Shown here: positions 29,380-37,075 of the stretch, piece after piece
Position numbering within the stretch: the first letter of the stretch is position 1
How the letters are laid out: every line of letters starts with the position of its first letter
Assembly: GCF_001692445.1 (NCBI RefSeq)
Contig: NZ_MAQA01000019.1
Location: forward strand, 1 to 64,000
Length of the DNA stretch: 64,000 bases
Direction: 5' to 3'
From: Oerskovia enterophila
GTDB taxonomy: Bacteria > Actinomycetota > Actinomycetes > Actinomycetales > Cellulomonadaceae
Made by a program: the position numbers and the translations under genes
Notes under the pieces: model-generated
Told to the model about the DNA's origin: nothing
The model's database searches: none
Seen by the model: the letters and a program-made list of their open reading frames with translations, nothing else

Positions 29380-30290
29380 GCAACGGAGTCCTGACGCGCG
29401 AGCCGGACGCTCGCCCCGCGCAGCCCCTCAAGAAGCCGTCGAGGTATGCGACCGGGGGCCCCGGCTCGGGCGGGTCGATCCCCGGACGGGTCGTCGCGGG
29501 CATCCTCGTGGCGCTGCTCTTCCTGCTGCCCTACGGCATCATGCTGTTCGGCTCGCTCAAGAGCCGGGCGGAGATCCTGCGGATCCCGCCGACGTACTTC
29601 CCCGAGCAGTGGCACCCCGACAACTACGTCACCATGTGGTCCACCCCGGAGACGCCGCTCCCGCAGAACCTCGTCTCCACGATCGTCATCTCGGTCGCGG
29701 CGACGGTCCTGGTCCTGGTCGTGGCCCTGCCGGCCGCGTACTTCACGGCACGCTTCCGGTTCCCGGGGCGCATGGCCTTCCTGTTCCTCGTGCTGGTCAC
29801 GCAGATGCTCCAGCCCGCAGTGCTCGTCGCGGGCCTCTTCCGGCAGTTCCTCGCGTTCGGGATCGTCGACACCTGGCTCGCGATGATCCTGGTCAACGCG
29901 GCCTTCAACCTGGCGTTCGCGGTGTGGATCATGCACAGCTTCTTCGCGAGCGTCCCGCAGGAGATCGACGAGGCCGCGCAGATCGACGGAGCGGGGCGGT
30001 GGGCGACGCTGTTCCGCATCAACCTGCCGTTGGTCTGGCCCGGTATCGTGACGGCGATCATCTTCACCTTCGTCGCTGCGTGGAACGAGTTCGCCGCCAG
30101 CCTCGTCATTCTCTCGACGGCCGGCAACCAGCCGCTGTCCGTGGCGCTGACGAAGTTCGTGGGTCAGTACGACTCGGCGTGGCAGTACGTGTTCGGCGTC
30201 TCGATCGTCGCCATCGTGCCTGTCATCATCCTCTTCGCGATCATCGAGAAGCGTCTCGTCGGAGGTCTGACCGCAGGGAGCATCAAGTGA
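29376..30290 (+). CDS. Sugar ABC transporter permease (MalG-like)
   Basis: 304 residues. The first helix is VVAGILVALLFLLPYGIMLFGSL and the EAA loop is EIDEAAQIDGAGRWATLFRINLPLVWPGI, followed by two helices ending in IIEKRLVGGLTAGSIK. GTG 29376 overlaps the previous stop as GTGA. It is the second half of the CUT1-type sugar channel. Confidence 0.93.
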   Translation: MSNGVLTREPDARPAQPLKKPSRYATGGPGSGGSIPGRVVAGILVALLFLLPYGIMLFGSLKSRAEILRIPPTYFPEQWHPDNYVTMWSTPETPLPQNLVSTIVISVAATVLVLVVALPAAYFTARFRFPGRMAFLFLVLVTQMLQPAVLVAGLFRQFLAFGIVDTWLAMILVNAAFNLAFAVWIMHSFFASVPQEIDEAAQIDGAGRWATLFRINLPLVWPGIVTAIIFTFVAAWNEFAASLVILSTAGNQPLSVALTKFVGQYDSAWQYVFGVSIVAIVPVIILFAIIEKRLVGGLTAGSIK

Positions 30291-31147
30291 CACGCATCGA
30301 GGACGCGACCCACGAGCTCGGCGCCGCCGAGCCGTCGGGCGGACTCAGCAAGTCGGTCCGCTGGGAGCGCATGCTCGCGCTCCTGGCGGACCGCCGCCGG
30401 CTCTCCGTCACCGAGGTGGCAGAGCTGTTCGGCACCTCGGAGTCGACCGTGCGCCGGGACTTCGACCAGATGGCGGACCGGCAGCTCGCGCACCGCACCC
30501 ACGGGGGGATCGTGGCGGCCTCGGTCGCCTACGGGCTTCCCGGCCGGTACGGCAAGCAGCTCGACGACCGTCAGCGCCTCGCGGAGGCGGCGGCCCACCT
30601 GGTCACGCAACGCCACGCTGACCAGGCCGTGATCGGGTTCAACGGCGGGCGCACCACGACCCTGGTCGCCAAGGCGCTCGGCGAGCTCTCCGACCAGGGG
30701 TCCGAGCACGCCGCCCGCAACGGCGAGCACGTCTACACGATCGTGACGAGCGCGCTCAACATCGCCGCCGAGCTCGTCCTGCGCCCGCAGCTGCGCACGG
30801 TCTGCCTCGGCGGCACGGCACGTGCCCAGTCCTACGAGCTGACGGGCCCCTTGGCCGTGAGCATGGCGCGCACCCTGTGGCTCGACGTGCTCGTGCTCGG
30901 CATGGTCGGCATCGACGCCCAGGCGGGCCTCACGTGCGGCGACCCCGACGAGGCCGGGGTCACGTCCGCGCTCGTCGAGCACTCGCGCCACGTGATCGCC
31001 GTCGGGACCTCCGACAAGGTCGGCGAGCGCTCGTTCGCGCAGATCTGCGACATCTCCCGGATCACCACGCTCGTGACCGACTCGGGAGCGACCGAGGAAC
31101 AGCTCGCCCCCCTGCGGGACGCAGGCGTCGAGGTCATCGTCGTCTAG
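30287..31147 (+). CDS. DeoR-family regulator of the amino-sugar operon
   Basis: 286 residues. The N-terminal HTH is RRRLSVTEVAELFGTSESTVRRDFDQMADRQLAHRTHGG. The DeoRC sensor domain has FNGGRTTTLVAKAL, IVTSALNIAAELVLR and VGTSDKVGERSFAQI. GTG 30287 overlaps the upstream permease stop as GTGA, so regulator and transporter are made together. It probably responds to a phosphorylated sugar intermediate made by the kinases downstream; the operator is not certain, and GATCATGATC at 26972 is one candidate. Confidence 0.88.
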   Translation: MTRIEDATHELGAAEPSGGLSKSVRWERMLALLADRRRLSVTEVAELFGTSESTVRRDFDQMADRQLAHRTHGGIVAASVAYGLPGRYGKQLDDRQRLAEAAAHLVTQRHADQAVIGFNGGRTTTLVAKALGELSDQGSEHAARNGEHVYTIVTSALNIAAELVLRPQLRTVCLGGTARAQSYELTGPLAVSMARTLWLDVLVLGMVGIDAQAGLTCGDPDEAGVTSALVEHSRHVIAVGTSDKVGERSFAQICDISRITTLVTDSGATEEQLAPLRDAGVEVIVV

Positions 31148-31251
31148 GACGAGCCCCCGCCGCTCCCGCCACACACGTCCGCACCACGACGGACGCCGGA
31201 CCGCGCCGACCGCGCGACCCGGTGGCCACACCAGAAGGGTTTGACATCACC

Positions 31252-32148
31252 ATGAGCACCTCCCACGTCAGCGTCGAGATCGCGAGCCAGCCCCAGGTCT
31301 GGCGCGAGGCGGCCCGCCTCGCGGCCGAGAGCGCCGCTGTCCTCCCGCAGCCCGGCGAGCGCGTCGCGATCGTCGGCTGCGGCACGTCCTGGTTCATCGC
31401 CCAGGCCTACGCGGCCCGCCGCGAGGAGCTGGGTCAGGGGGTCACGGACGCGTTCGCCGGCAGCGAGTACCCGGTGGGCCGTGAGTACGACCGCGTGGTG
31501 GCGATCACCCGTTCCGGGACGACCACCGAGATCCTGCACCTCCTCGAGGTGCTCGACGGCAAGCAGCGGACCCTCGCGATCGTCGGTGACCCGACCTCGC
31601 CCGGTGCGGGCGCCGCGGACGACGTGGTCGTGATGCCCTTCGCCGACGAGCAGTCCGTGGTCCAGACCCGGTTCGCGACGGCCGCGCTCACGCTCCTGCG
31701 TGCCGGACTCGGCGACGACATCGAGGCGCTCGCGACCGCAGCCGAGGAGGTCGTGGGCTGGGAGGTCCCCGAGGCAGTCCTGGCTCGCACCCAGTTCACG
31801 TTCCTGGGGCGCGGCATGGCCGTGGGGCTCGCGAACGAGGCGGGGCTCAAGATGCGCGAGGCGTCGCTCGCCTGGGCCGAGGCGTACCCGGCCATGGACT
31901 ACCGCCACGGTCCCATCAGCATCTCCGATGAGACGAGCGCCGTGATCCTGCTCGGCGCCGAGGTCCCGGGCCTGGTCGAGGACATCGAGCGCACGGGGGC
32001 CCTCGTGGTGCGCTTCGACGAGGACGCGCAGCTCACGCTCGTGCGCTGCCAGCTCCTGTCTGTCGCGAACGCCGAGCGCAAGGGCCTGGACCCCGACGCC
32101 CCGCGTCACCTGACGCGCTCGATCATCCTGGAGGACTCGGCATCATGA
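31252..32148 (+). CDS. SIS-domain sugar-phosphate isomerase/deaminase (AgaS/GlmS C-terminal type)
   Basis: 298 residues with two SIS domains. GCGTSWFIAQAYAAR and TRSGTTTEILHLLEVL are the phosphate-binding loops of domain 1, GRGMAVGLANEAGLKMREAS opens domain 2, and AEAYPAMDYRHGP carries the Glu/His of the GlmS/AgaS/FrlB group. The enzyme removes the amine from, or isomerises, a sugar phosphate. It is shorter than AgaS (~380 residues), so the substrate is not fixed. Next to a ROK kinase, PfkB kinase and class II aldolase, galactosamine-6-phosphate to tagatose-6-phosphate is the most economical proposal; fructosamine deglycase activity is an alternative. Confidence 0.82.
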   Translation: MSTSHVSVEIASQPQVWREAARLAAESAAVLPQPGERVAIVGCGTSWFIAQAYAARREELGQGVTDAFAGSEYPVGREYDRVVAITRSGTTTEILHLLEVLDGKQRTLAIVGDPTSPGAGAADDVVVMPFADEQSVVQTRFATAALTLLRAGLGDDIEALATAAEEVVGWEVPEAVLARTQFTFLGRGMAVGLANEAGLKMREASLAWAEAYPAMDYRHGPISISDETSAVILLGAEVPGLVEDIERTGALVVRFDEDAQLTLVRCQLLSVANAERKGLDPDAPRHLTRSIILEDSAS

Positions 32149-33194
32149 TGGTCGGGGAAGAGCAGCTCGCCTTCCCCGCCGTCCCGGACCTCTCGCCGTC
32201 GTCCCGTGGAGGGGCGGCGGCGGGAGCGACGGGGGCAGGCCTGCGCCCGGCGGTGATCGCGCTCGACGTCGGCGGGACCGACATCAAGTCCGCGCTCGTC
32301 GCGCGCGGCACCGACCCGGACGGGCTCGACGAGATCCTCGTCGAGCGGGTCACCCCCACCCGGGCGGCCGAGGGACCCGAGGCCTCGGTCGCCGCGGTCC
32401 TGGCGGCCGTCGAGGCCCTGCGCGCCGAGGTCCCTGCGGGCTACCAGGTCCGGGGCGTGGGGCTCGCGGTGCCGGGCACGGTCGACGAGGGGGCGGGCCT
32501 CGTGGTGAGCGCCGAGAACCTCGACTGGGTCGACCTGCCGCTGCGGCAGGTCGTCGCGGACGCGACGGGCCTGCCCGTCGGGTTCGGCCACGACGTGCGC
32601 GCGGGGGGCCTCGCCGAGGCCCGCCTGGGCGCGGGCCGCGGGGCGCCCGACCACGCCTACGTGTCGATCGGCACGGGCATCGCTGCGGCGGTCGTCCTGC
32701 ACGGTCAGGTCTACGTGGGCGGCGGGTACGCGGGCGAGATCGGGCACGGTGGCGCGCACGGCGGGGCGCCGTGCCCGTGCGGCGGCACCGGGTGCGCGGA
32801 GACGTTCGCGTCGGCCGCGGGCATGGCGCGCAGCTATCGCGAGCTCACGGGCGCGACGACCGACGAGGTGCCCGGCTCCGCCGAGGTCCTGGCGCGCGCC
32901 CACGCGGGCGACGCCGTGGCTCGCGAGGTCTGGGACCGCGCGGTCGACCGCCTCGGCGAGCTCGTCGCCGAGATGGTCCGTGTCCTGGCGCTGCCCGTCG
33001 TGGTGATCGGTGGAGGGCTCGTGCGCGCGGGCGACGACCTCATGGTCCCGCTCGACGCCGCGGTGCGCTCGTACCTCACGATCCACCCGGCGCCCCGGCT
33101 CGTCCCGGCCACGCTGGGACCGGCGGCCGGCACGTACGGTGCGACGGTCCTCGCGTGGGACGCCGTGAGCGCGGCCGCGCTGGAGTCGCTGTGA
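32145..33194 (+). CDS. ROK-family sugar kinase
   Basis: 349 residues. The ATP-binding DVGGTDIKSALV is near residue 41, and the catalytic-region aspartate is in GFGHDVRAGGLAEARLG. IGTGIAAAVV, EIGHGGAHGGAPCPCGGTGCAETFAS (zinc-binding CxCGxxGC, ROK signature) and VVVIGGGLV follow. ATG 32145 overlaps the SIS gene stop as ATGA. Upstream of a SIS deaminase substrate, it would phosphorylate the imported amino sugar at C6. A ~35-residue N-terminal extension before the first strand is unusual but in frame; an internal start is possible. Confidence 0.88.
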   Translation: MMVGEEQLAFPAVPDLSPSSRGGAAAGATGAGLRPAVIALDVGGTDIKSALVARGTDPDGLDEILVERVTPTRAAEGPEASVAAVLAAVEALRAEVPAGYQVRGVGLAVPGTVDEGAGLVVSAENLDWVDLPLRQVVADATGLPVGFGHDVRAGGLAEARLGAGRGAPDHAYVSIGTGIAAAVVLHGQVYVGGGYAGEIGHGGAHGGAPCPCGGTGCAETFASAAGMARSYRELTGATTDEVPGSAEVLARAHAGDAVAREVWDRAVDRLGELVAEMVRVLALPVVVIGGGLVRAGDDLMVPLDAAVRSYLTIHPAPRLVPATLGPAAGTYGATVLAWDAVSAAALESL

Positions 33195-34171
33195 CGGGCC
33201 CCGGGCAGGTCCGCGTCCTGTGCCTCACGCCCAACCCCGCGTGGGACGTCACGTACGGGGTCGACCGCCTGGACCCGGGCGAGGCGCTGCGCGTCCGGTC
33301 GGTCGCCGCCCGCGCGGGCGGCAAGGGGGTCAACGTCGCGCGCGTCGTGCGCGCGCTGGGCGGGGACTCGGTCGCGGTCGCCCCCGTGGGTGGCCTCCTC
33401 GCACCGGCGTTCGCGGCGGACCTCGAGGCCGCGGGCCAGCCCGCGTCTCTCGTGCCGGTCGCGGGCGCGCTGCGGCAGGCGGTCGCGGTCGTCCCCGAGC
33501 ACGCGGGGCCCGACGACGGAGGTCACCCCACGGTCCTCAACGAACCGGGGGCCGTGCTCAGCGAGGAGGAGTGGGGCCTGCTCGTCCGTACCGCGGTCGC
33601 CCGCGCGGCGGACCGTCCGGTCGTGACGATCTCCGGCTCGCTCCCACCGGGCACGACGCAGGCCCGTTTCACCGACCTGGTGCGCTCGCTGCGCGAGGCC
33701 GGCTGCCCGGTCCACGCCGACGTCTCGGGGCCGGGCCTGCTCTGGGCCGCCGAGGCGGGCGCCGACCTGATCAAGCCCAACCGCGCCGAGCTCGCCGAGG
33801 CGACCGGGACGCACGACCTGACCCAGGGCGTGGCCGCGCTCCAGGCGCTGGGCGCGCGGGACGTCGTCGTGACCGACGGTGAGAAGGGGCTCGCGGCGTT
33901 CGCGCCGGGCTCCACGGCCCCTGCGGCGAGGGCCCGGCTCGACGCCCCCGTGCACGGCAACCCGACGGGAGCCGGCGACGCCGCCATGGCGGCCCTCGCG
34001 GTGAGCGTCGGACGGCCCTGGGCCGAGCGCCTCGCCCTGACCGTCGCCACGTCGGCCGCAGCCGTGCTGCAGCCGGTCGCGGGCGAGGTCGACCCCGAGG
34101 ACGTGCGGCGGCTCGCCGACCGCGTCCTGACCGAGAACGTGAACGACACCCCGAGAACCACGGAGGACTGA
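33191..34171 (+). CDS. PfkB-family kinase, 1-phosphofructokinase/tagatose-6-phosphate kinase type
   Basis: 326 residues. Starts VRVLCLTPNPAWDVTYGVD, with RAGGKGVNVARVVRALGG as sugar-binding signature 1 and HGNPTGAGDAAMAAL as signature 2, containing the catalytic Asp. The GADLIKPNRAELAEATG segment is typical of FruK/LacC enzymes. GTG 33191 overlaps the ROK stop as GTGA. With the following aldolase it probably makes and splits tagatose-1,6-bisphosphate (or fructose-1,6-bisphosphate). Confidence 0.88.
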   Translation: MTGPGQVRVLCLTPNPAWDVTYGVDRLDPGEALRVRSVAARAGGKGVNVARVVRALGGDSVAVAPVGGLLAPAFAADLEAAGQPASLVPVAGALRQAVAVVPEHAGPDDGGHPTVLNEPGAVLSEEEWGLLVRTAVARAADRPVVTISGSLPPGTTQARFTDLVRSLREAGCPVHADVSGPGLLWAAEAGADLIKPNRAELAEATGTHDLTQGVAALQALGARDVVVTDGEKGLAAFAPGSTAPAARARLDAPVHGNPTGAGDAAMAALAVSVGRPWAERLALTVATSAAAVLQPVAGEVDPEDVRRLADRVLTENVNDTPRTTED

Positions 34172-35008
34172 ATGCCGCTCGTCACCGCCAGCCAGCTGAT
34201 CGACCGAGCCCGCGCCGAGCGCCGGGGGGTCGGCGCCTTCAACGTGATCCAGGTCGAGCACGCCGAGGCCTTCGTGGCCGCGGCCGCACGCGCCGGCACG
34301 GGCGTCGTCCTGCAGATCAGCCAGAACGCCGCGAAGTACCACGGCGGGCTCGAGCCGATCGCGCTCGCGACGCTCGCGATCGCCCGTGCGTCGAGCGCAC
34401 CCGTCGTGGTGCACCTGGACCACGCCGAGGACCGCGCCCTCGTGAGCGAGGCCATCGAGCTGGGCATGGGCTCGGTCATGTACGACGGTTCGGCCCTCGA
34501 CTACGAGGCGAACGTCGAGGCGACCGCCGACGTCGTGCGCGAGGCCCACGCCCGCGGGGTCTTCGTCGAGGCCGAGCTCGGCAAGGTCGGGGGCAAGGAC
34601 GGGGTGCACGCCCCGGGCGTGCGCACCGACCCGACCGAGGCCGTCGCGTTCGTCGCCGCGACCGGCGTCGACGCGCTCGCGGTCGCGGTCGGCTCGTCGC
34701 ACGCCATGACCGATCGCACGGCCTCGCTCGACTTCGAGCGGATCGCCGAGCTGCGGGCGGTCGTGCCGGTGCCCCTCGTGCTGCACGGGTCCTCGGGCGT
34801 CGCCGACGCCGACCTCACGCGTGCCGTCGAGGAGGGGATGACCAAGATCAACATCTCGACCCACCTCAACAACACCCTGACGCGGGCGCTGCGCACCTAT
34901 CTCGAGCAGAACCCGACCGTCGTCGACCCGCGCAAGTACCTCGGTGCGGGCCGCGACGCGATGCGCGACGAGGTCGTGCGGCTGCTGGGTGTGCTGAACG
35001 CGGCCTGA
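34172..35008 (+). CDS. Class II ketose-bisphosphate aldolase (GatY/KbaY-like)
   Basis: 278 residues. GAFNVIQVEHAEAFVAAA opens the barrel. VHLDHAED carries the zinc ligands, EAELGKVGG and SSHAMTDR follow, and VLHGSSGVADADLTRAVEEGMTKINISTHL supplies the C-terminal zinc and phosphate sites. It cleaves a ketose-1,6-bisphosphate to glyceraldehyde-3-phosphate and dihydroxyacetone phosphate. Its ATG directly follows the PfkB stop with no gap. Tagatose versus fructose specificity cannot be read from sequence. It is the last gene of the operon; a perfect terminator follows. Confidence 0.9.
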   Translation: MPLVTASQLIDRARAERRGVGAFNVIQVEHAEAFVAAAARAGTGVVLQISQNAAKYHGGLEPIALATLAIARASSAPVVVHLDHAEDRALVSEAIELGMGSVMYDGSALDYEANVEATADVVREAHARGVFVEAELGKVGGKDGVHAPGVRTDPTEAVAFVAATGVDALAVAVGSSHAMTDRTASLDFERIAELRAVVPVPLVLHGSSGVADADLTRAVEEGMTKINISTHLNNTLTRALRTYLEQNPTVVDPRKYLGAGRDAMRDEVVRLLGVLNAA

Positions 35009-35040
35009 CGGGTTCTCCCGGGAGGCCGAGGGGCGTCGTC

Positions 35041-35068
35041 GGGGGAGAGGGTGCCGGCCCTCTCCCCC
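35041..35068 (+). terminator. Terminator of the amino-sugar operon
   Basis: GGGGGAGAGGG (35041-35051), loop TGCCGG, CCCTCTCCCCC (35058-35068): a perfect 11-bp stem 32 bp after the aldolase stop. Confidence 0.88.
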
Positions 35069-35147
35069 GACGTCCGCCCTCTGCCCCGGTGATACCCCCT
35101 GAGTGAACGCCCTCGCCTCCTGCCGACTTGTACGGGAGACTGGGCAG

Positions 35148-35999
35148 ATGAGCATGACTCGTCCCAATTCCGCGCCCAAGGTCCCGACGCCGCCGAGCGG
35201 GGAGCAGATCGCGTCCTACGCGACCTACCTCGAGGCGCAGAAGGCCGTCGACTACCTCTCCGACAACAAGTTCGCCGTCGAGTACGTGACCATCGTCGGC
35301 ACCGACCTGCGCATGGTCGAGCGCGTCATGGGCCGCCTCACGTACGGTCGGGTGGCGCTCGCGGGCCTCGCGTCCGGTGCGTGGTTCGGCCTGTTCGTGG
35401 GCCTGCTGCTCTACATGTTCAACAGCGGCGGCGGCCTGATGCTCGCGGCGATCGGACTGGGTGCGGGCTTCGGCCTGCTGTTCTCGGTGCTGTCGTACTC
35501 GCTCACGGGCGGCAAGCGTGACTTCACCTCGTCGAGCCAGATCGTCGCCTCGTCGTACTCGCTGCTGTGCCTCGCGGAGCGCGCGGGCGACGCACGCCGC
35601 CTCCTGTCCCAGATGCCCGACGGCGCCGCGGCCATCGCGCGCCAGGTCCCGCCGGTCGCGGGTCCGCCTGCGCAGCCGGGCCAGTGGGGCCAGGCTCCCG
35701 GCCAGCAGCCGGGGCAGACGTGGGGGACGCAGCAGCCGACGGCCCCGCACGCTCCGGCTCCCGTCGCGACGCCGGTCCAGCCGGCCGACGCGCCGGCCCA
35801 GCCGGCACCTCCGGTCAGGACGCCCGACCCGCGCTGGACCACGCCCTCGGGCGCGCCGCGCTACGGGGCCATGCGCAGCGACCTCACGCCGCCCGCTCCT
35901 GCCGACGGCGCGCCCGCCGAGGGGCACCCCGCCCCGGCGACCGACGCCCAGGCTGCGGCCGACGGCGCGACCGACGAGACGTCGTCGGGCACGCGGTAG
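35148..35999 (+). CDS. General-stress-protein-17M-like membrane protein with Pro/Gln-rich tail
   Basis: 283 residues. The N-terminal ~65 residues (IASYATYLEAQKAVDYLSDNKFAVEYVTIVGTDLRMVERV) match the YflT-type stress fold. Two Gly-rich membrane helices follow (LAGLASGAWFGLFVGLLLYMF and LAAIGLGAGFGLLFSVLSY), and the last ~120 residues are low-complexity Pro/Ala/Gln. I chose ATG 35148; it lies six bases after GAGACT, a weak -10. The function is unknown; members are often stress-induced. It stands alone between a terminator and the cupin gene. Confidence 0.8.
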   Translation: MSMTRPNSAPKVPTPPSGEQIASYATYLEAQKAVDYLSDNKFAVEYVTIVGTDLRMVERVMGRLTYGRVALAGLASGAWFGLFVGLLLYMFNSGGGLMLAAIGLGAGFGLLFSVLSYSLTGGKRDFTSSSQIVASSYSLLCLAERAGDARRLLSQMPDGAAAIARQVPPVAGPPAQPGQWGQAPGQQPGQTWGTQQPTAPHAPAPVATPVQPADAPAQPAPPVRTPDPRWTTPSGAPRYGAMRSDLTPPAPADGAPAEGHPAPATDAQAAADGATDETSSGTR

Positions 36000-36025
36000 G
36001 TTCCCGGGCTCGCGCCGAGGTGTGG

Positions 36026-36415
36026 CTATCCGATCCAGGCGGGCGAGACCGGCTCGCCGGTGCCGTCCGGTGAGGTCGGGGTAGCCAGCCCGCCGACGAG
36101 GCCGGTGACGACGAACTCGGCGCCCGACCCGGTGCCGACCTGACGGGGCACGTCGGCGCGCAGGACCACGGTGTCGCCGACCGACAGGTCGACGGTCTCG
36201 TCGTCGACGACGACCGTCGCCGTACCGTCGAGCAGGTGCCACGCCTGCTCGACGTCGAACGTGTGGCGGGGCCCGCGCTGGCCGGCACGCATGGAGACGC
36301 GCCACAGGCTCACCGTCGTGGTGCCGCCCTGCGTGGGGGAGGCCAGCGTCGTCATCGAGGCGTTCGGCGTCTCGGTGACGCGGGTGTCCGTGCGGGCGAT
36401 CTTGATGTCAGGCAT
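36026..36415 (-). CDS. Cupin-domain protein
   Basis: 129 residues, a single small beta-barrel. The cupin core shows GPRHTFDVEQAWHLLDGTATVVVDDETVDLSVGDTVVLRADVPRQV, with His and Glu in the first motif and the second-motif His replaced. It may bind a small effector or metal; no reaction can be assigned. The start at ATG 36415 is supported by TAGGGA six bases upstream. Divergent from a MarR gene, with two matching palindromes in the 92-bp gap, so it is probably MarR-controlled. Confidence 0.8.
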   Translation of the reverse strand: MPDIKIARTDTRVTETPNASMTTLASPTQGGTTTVSLWRVSMRAGQRGPRHTFDVEQAWHLLDGTATVVVDDETVDLSVGDTVVLRADVPRQVGTGSGAEFVVTGLVGGLATPTSPDGTGEPVSPAWIG

Positions 36416-36430
36416 GTCGACTCCCTAGAT

Positions 36431-36490
36431 GGACAACGTTGTTGTCCTTCAAAGGAACCATGCCGGTGCGATATCGTCAACCATGTTGTC
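36431..36490. promoter_or_regulatory. Twin MarR operators in the cupin/MarR gap
   Basis: Site 1: GGACAAC-GTT-GTTGTCC (36431-36447), 7-bp arms. Site 2: GTCAAC-CAT-GTTGTC (36476-36490). Both fit G(A/T)CAAC-N3-GTTGTC, and each lies beside a CTAGATGG string. Site 1 overlaps the cupin promoter, site 2 the region just before the MarR ribosome site, which fits shared and self repression. Confidence 0.75.
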
Positions 36491-36507
36491 TAGATGGAGG
36501 TGAGTCG

Positions 36508-36999
36508 GTGAGCGAACCCGGATGGCGCGTCGTCCTGCTCCTCGCCGGTGCGTTCCGCGGCAGCATCGATGCGCTCCACAGCGAGCTCGCCGAGCAGGGG
36601 CATCCCGAGGCGCGGCCGCTGCACGGGTTCGCGCTCCAGGCGATCGGGCCCGACGGCTGCACGATCAACGAGCTGGGCCAGCGCCTCGGCGTCTCGAAGC
36701 AGGCAGCGGCCAAGACCGCGGTGGGCCTCGAGAAGGTCGGCTACGTCGTCCGGGACTCCGTGCCGGGGGACCGCCGAGCGGTGCTGCTCCGCCGGACGTC
36801 CCGCGCCGAGGAGTTCCTGGCGGCCAGCGCGGCAGGCTTCGAACGCGTTATGGACGGGTGGCGGCGCACGCTCGGTGACGCCCGCTTCGACGCGCTGGTC
36901 GAGGCCCTCGCCGACGTGGCCGACGAACGACCTGTCGGGGACCTGCCCGGCTGGCTCTCGCAGCGCTCCTCGACCCCGGACGAGCGGCCGAGGGCCTGA
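36508..36999 (+). CDS. MarR-family transcriptional regulator
   Basis: 163 residues. The winged helix reads GFALQAIGPDGCTINELGQRLGVSKQAAAKTAVGLEKVGYVVRDSVPGDRRAVLLRRT, the MarR pattern with the DRR wing. A C-terminal helix for dimer contact follows. GTG 36508 has GGAGG (36496-36500) seven bases upstream. It is divergent from the cupin gene and probably represses both genes through the twin sites. The ligand is unknown. Confidence 0.9.
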   Translation: MSEPGWRVVLLLAGAFRGSIDALHSELAEQGHPEARPLHGFALQAIGPDGCTINELGQRLGVSKQAAAKTAVGLEKVGYVVRDSVPGDRRAVLLRRTSRAEEFLAASAAGFERVMDGWRRTLGDARFDALVEALADVADERPVGDLPGWLSQRSSTPDERPRA

Positions 37000-37021
37000 C
37001 GGGCAGCACCGACGGGCCGGC

Positions 37022-37063
37022 TGTCAGAAGGTGGCCGAGGCCTGCTCCGGCCACCTTCTGACA
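37022..37063. terminator. Hairpin of the TGTCAGAAG family between convergent MarR and TetR genes
   Basis: TGTCAGAAGGTGGCC (37022-37036) and GGCCACCTTCTGACA (37049-37063) form a perfect 15-bp stem, 22 bp after the MarR stop and 12 bp after the TetR stop on the other strand. Symmetric, so usable from both sides. Confidence 0.88.
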
Positions 37064-37075
37064 ACTCCGCGGGGC

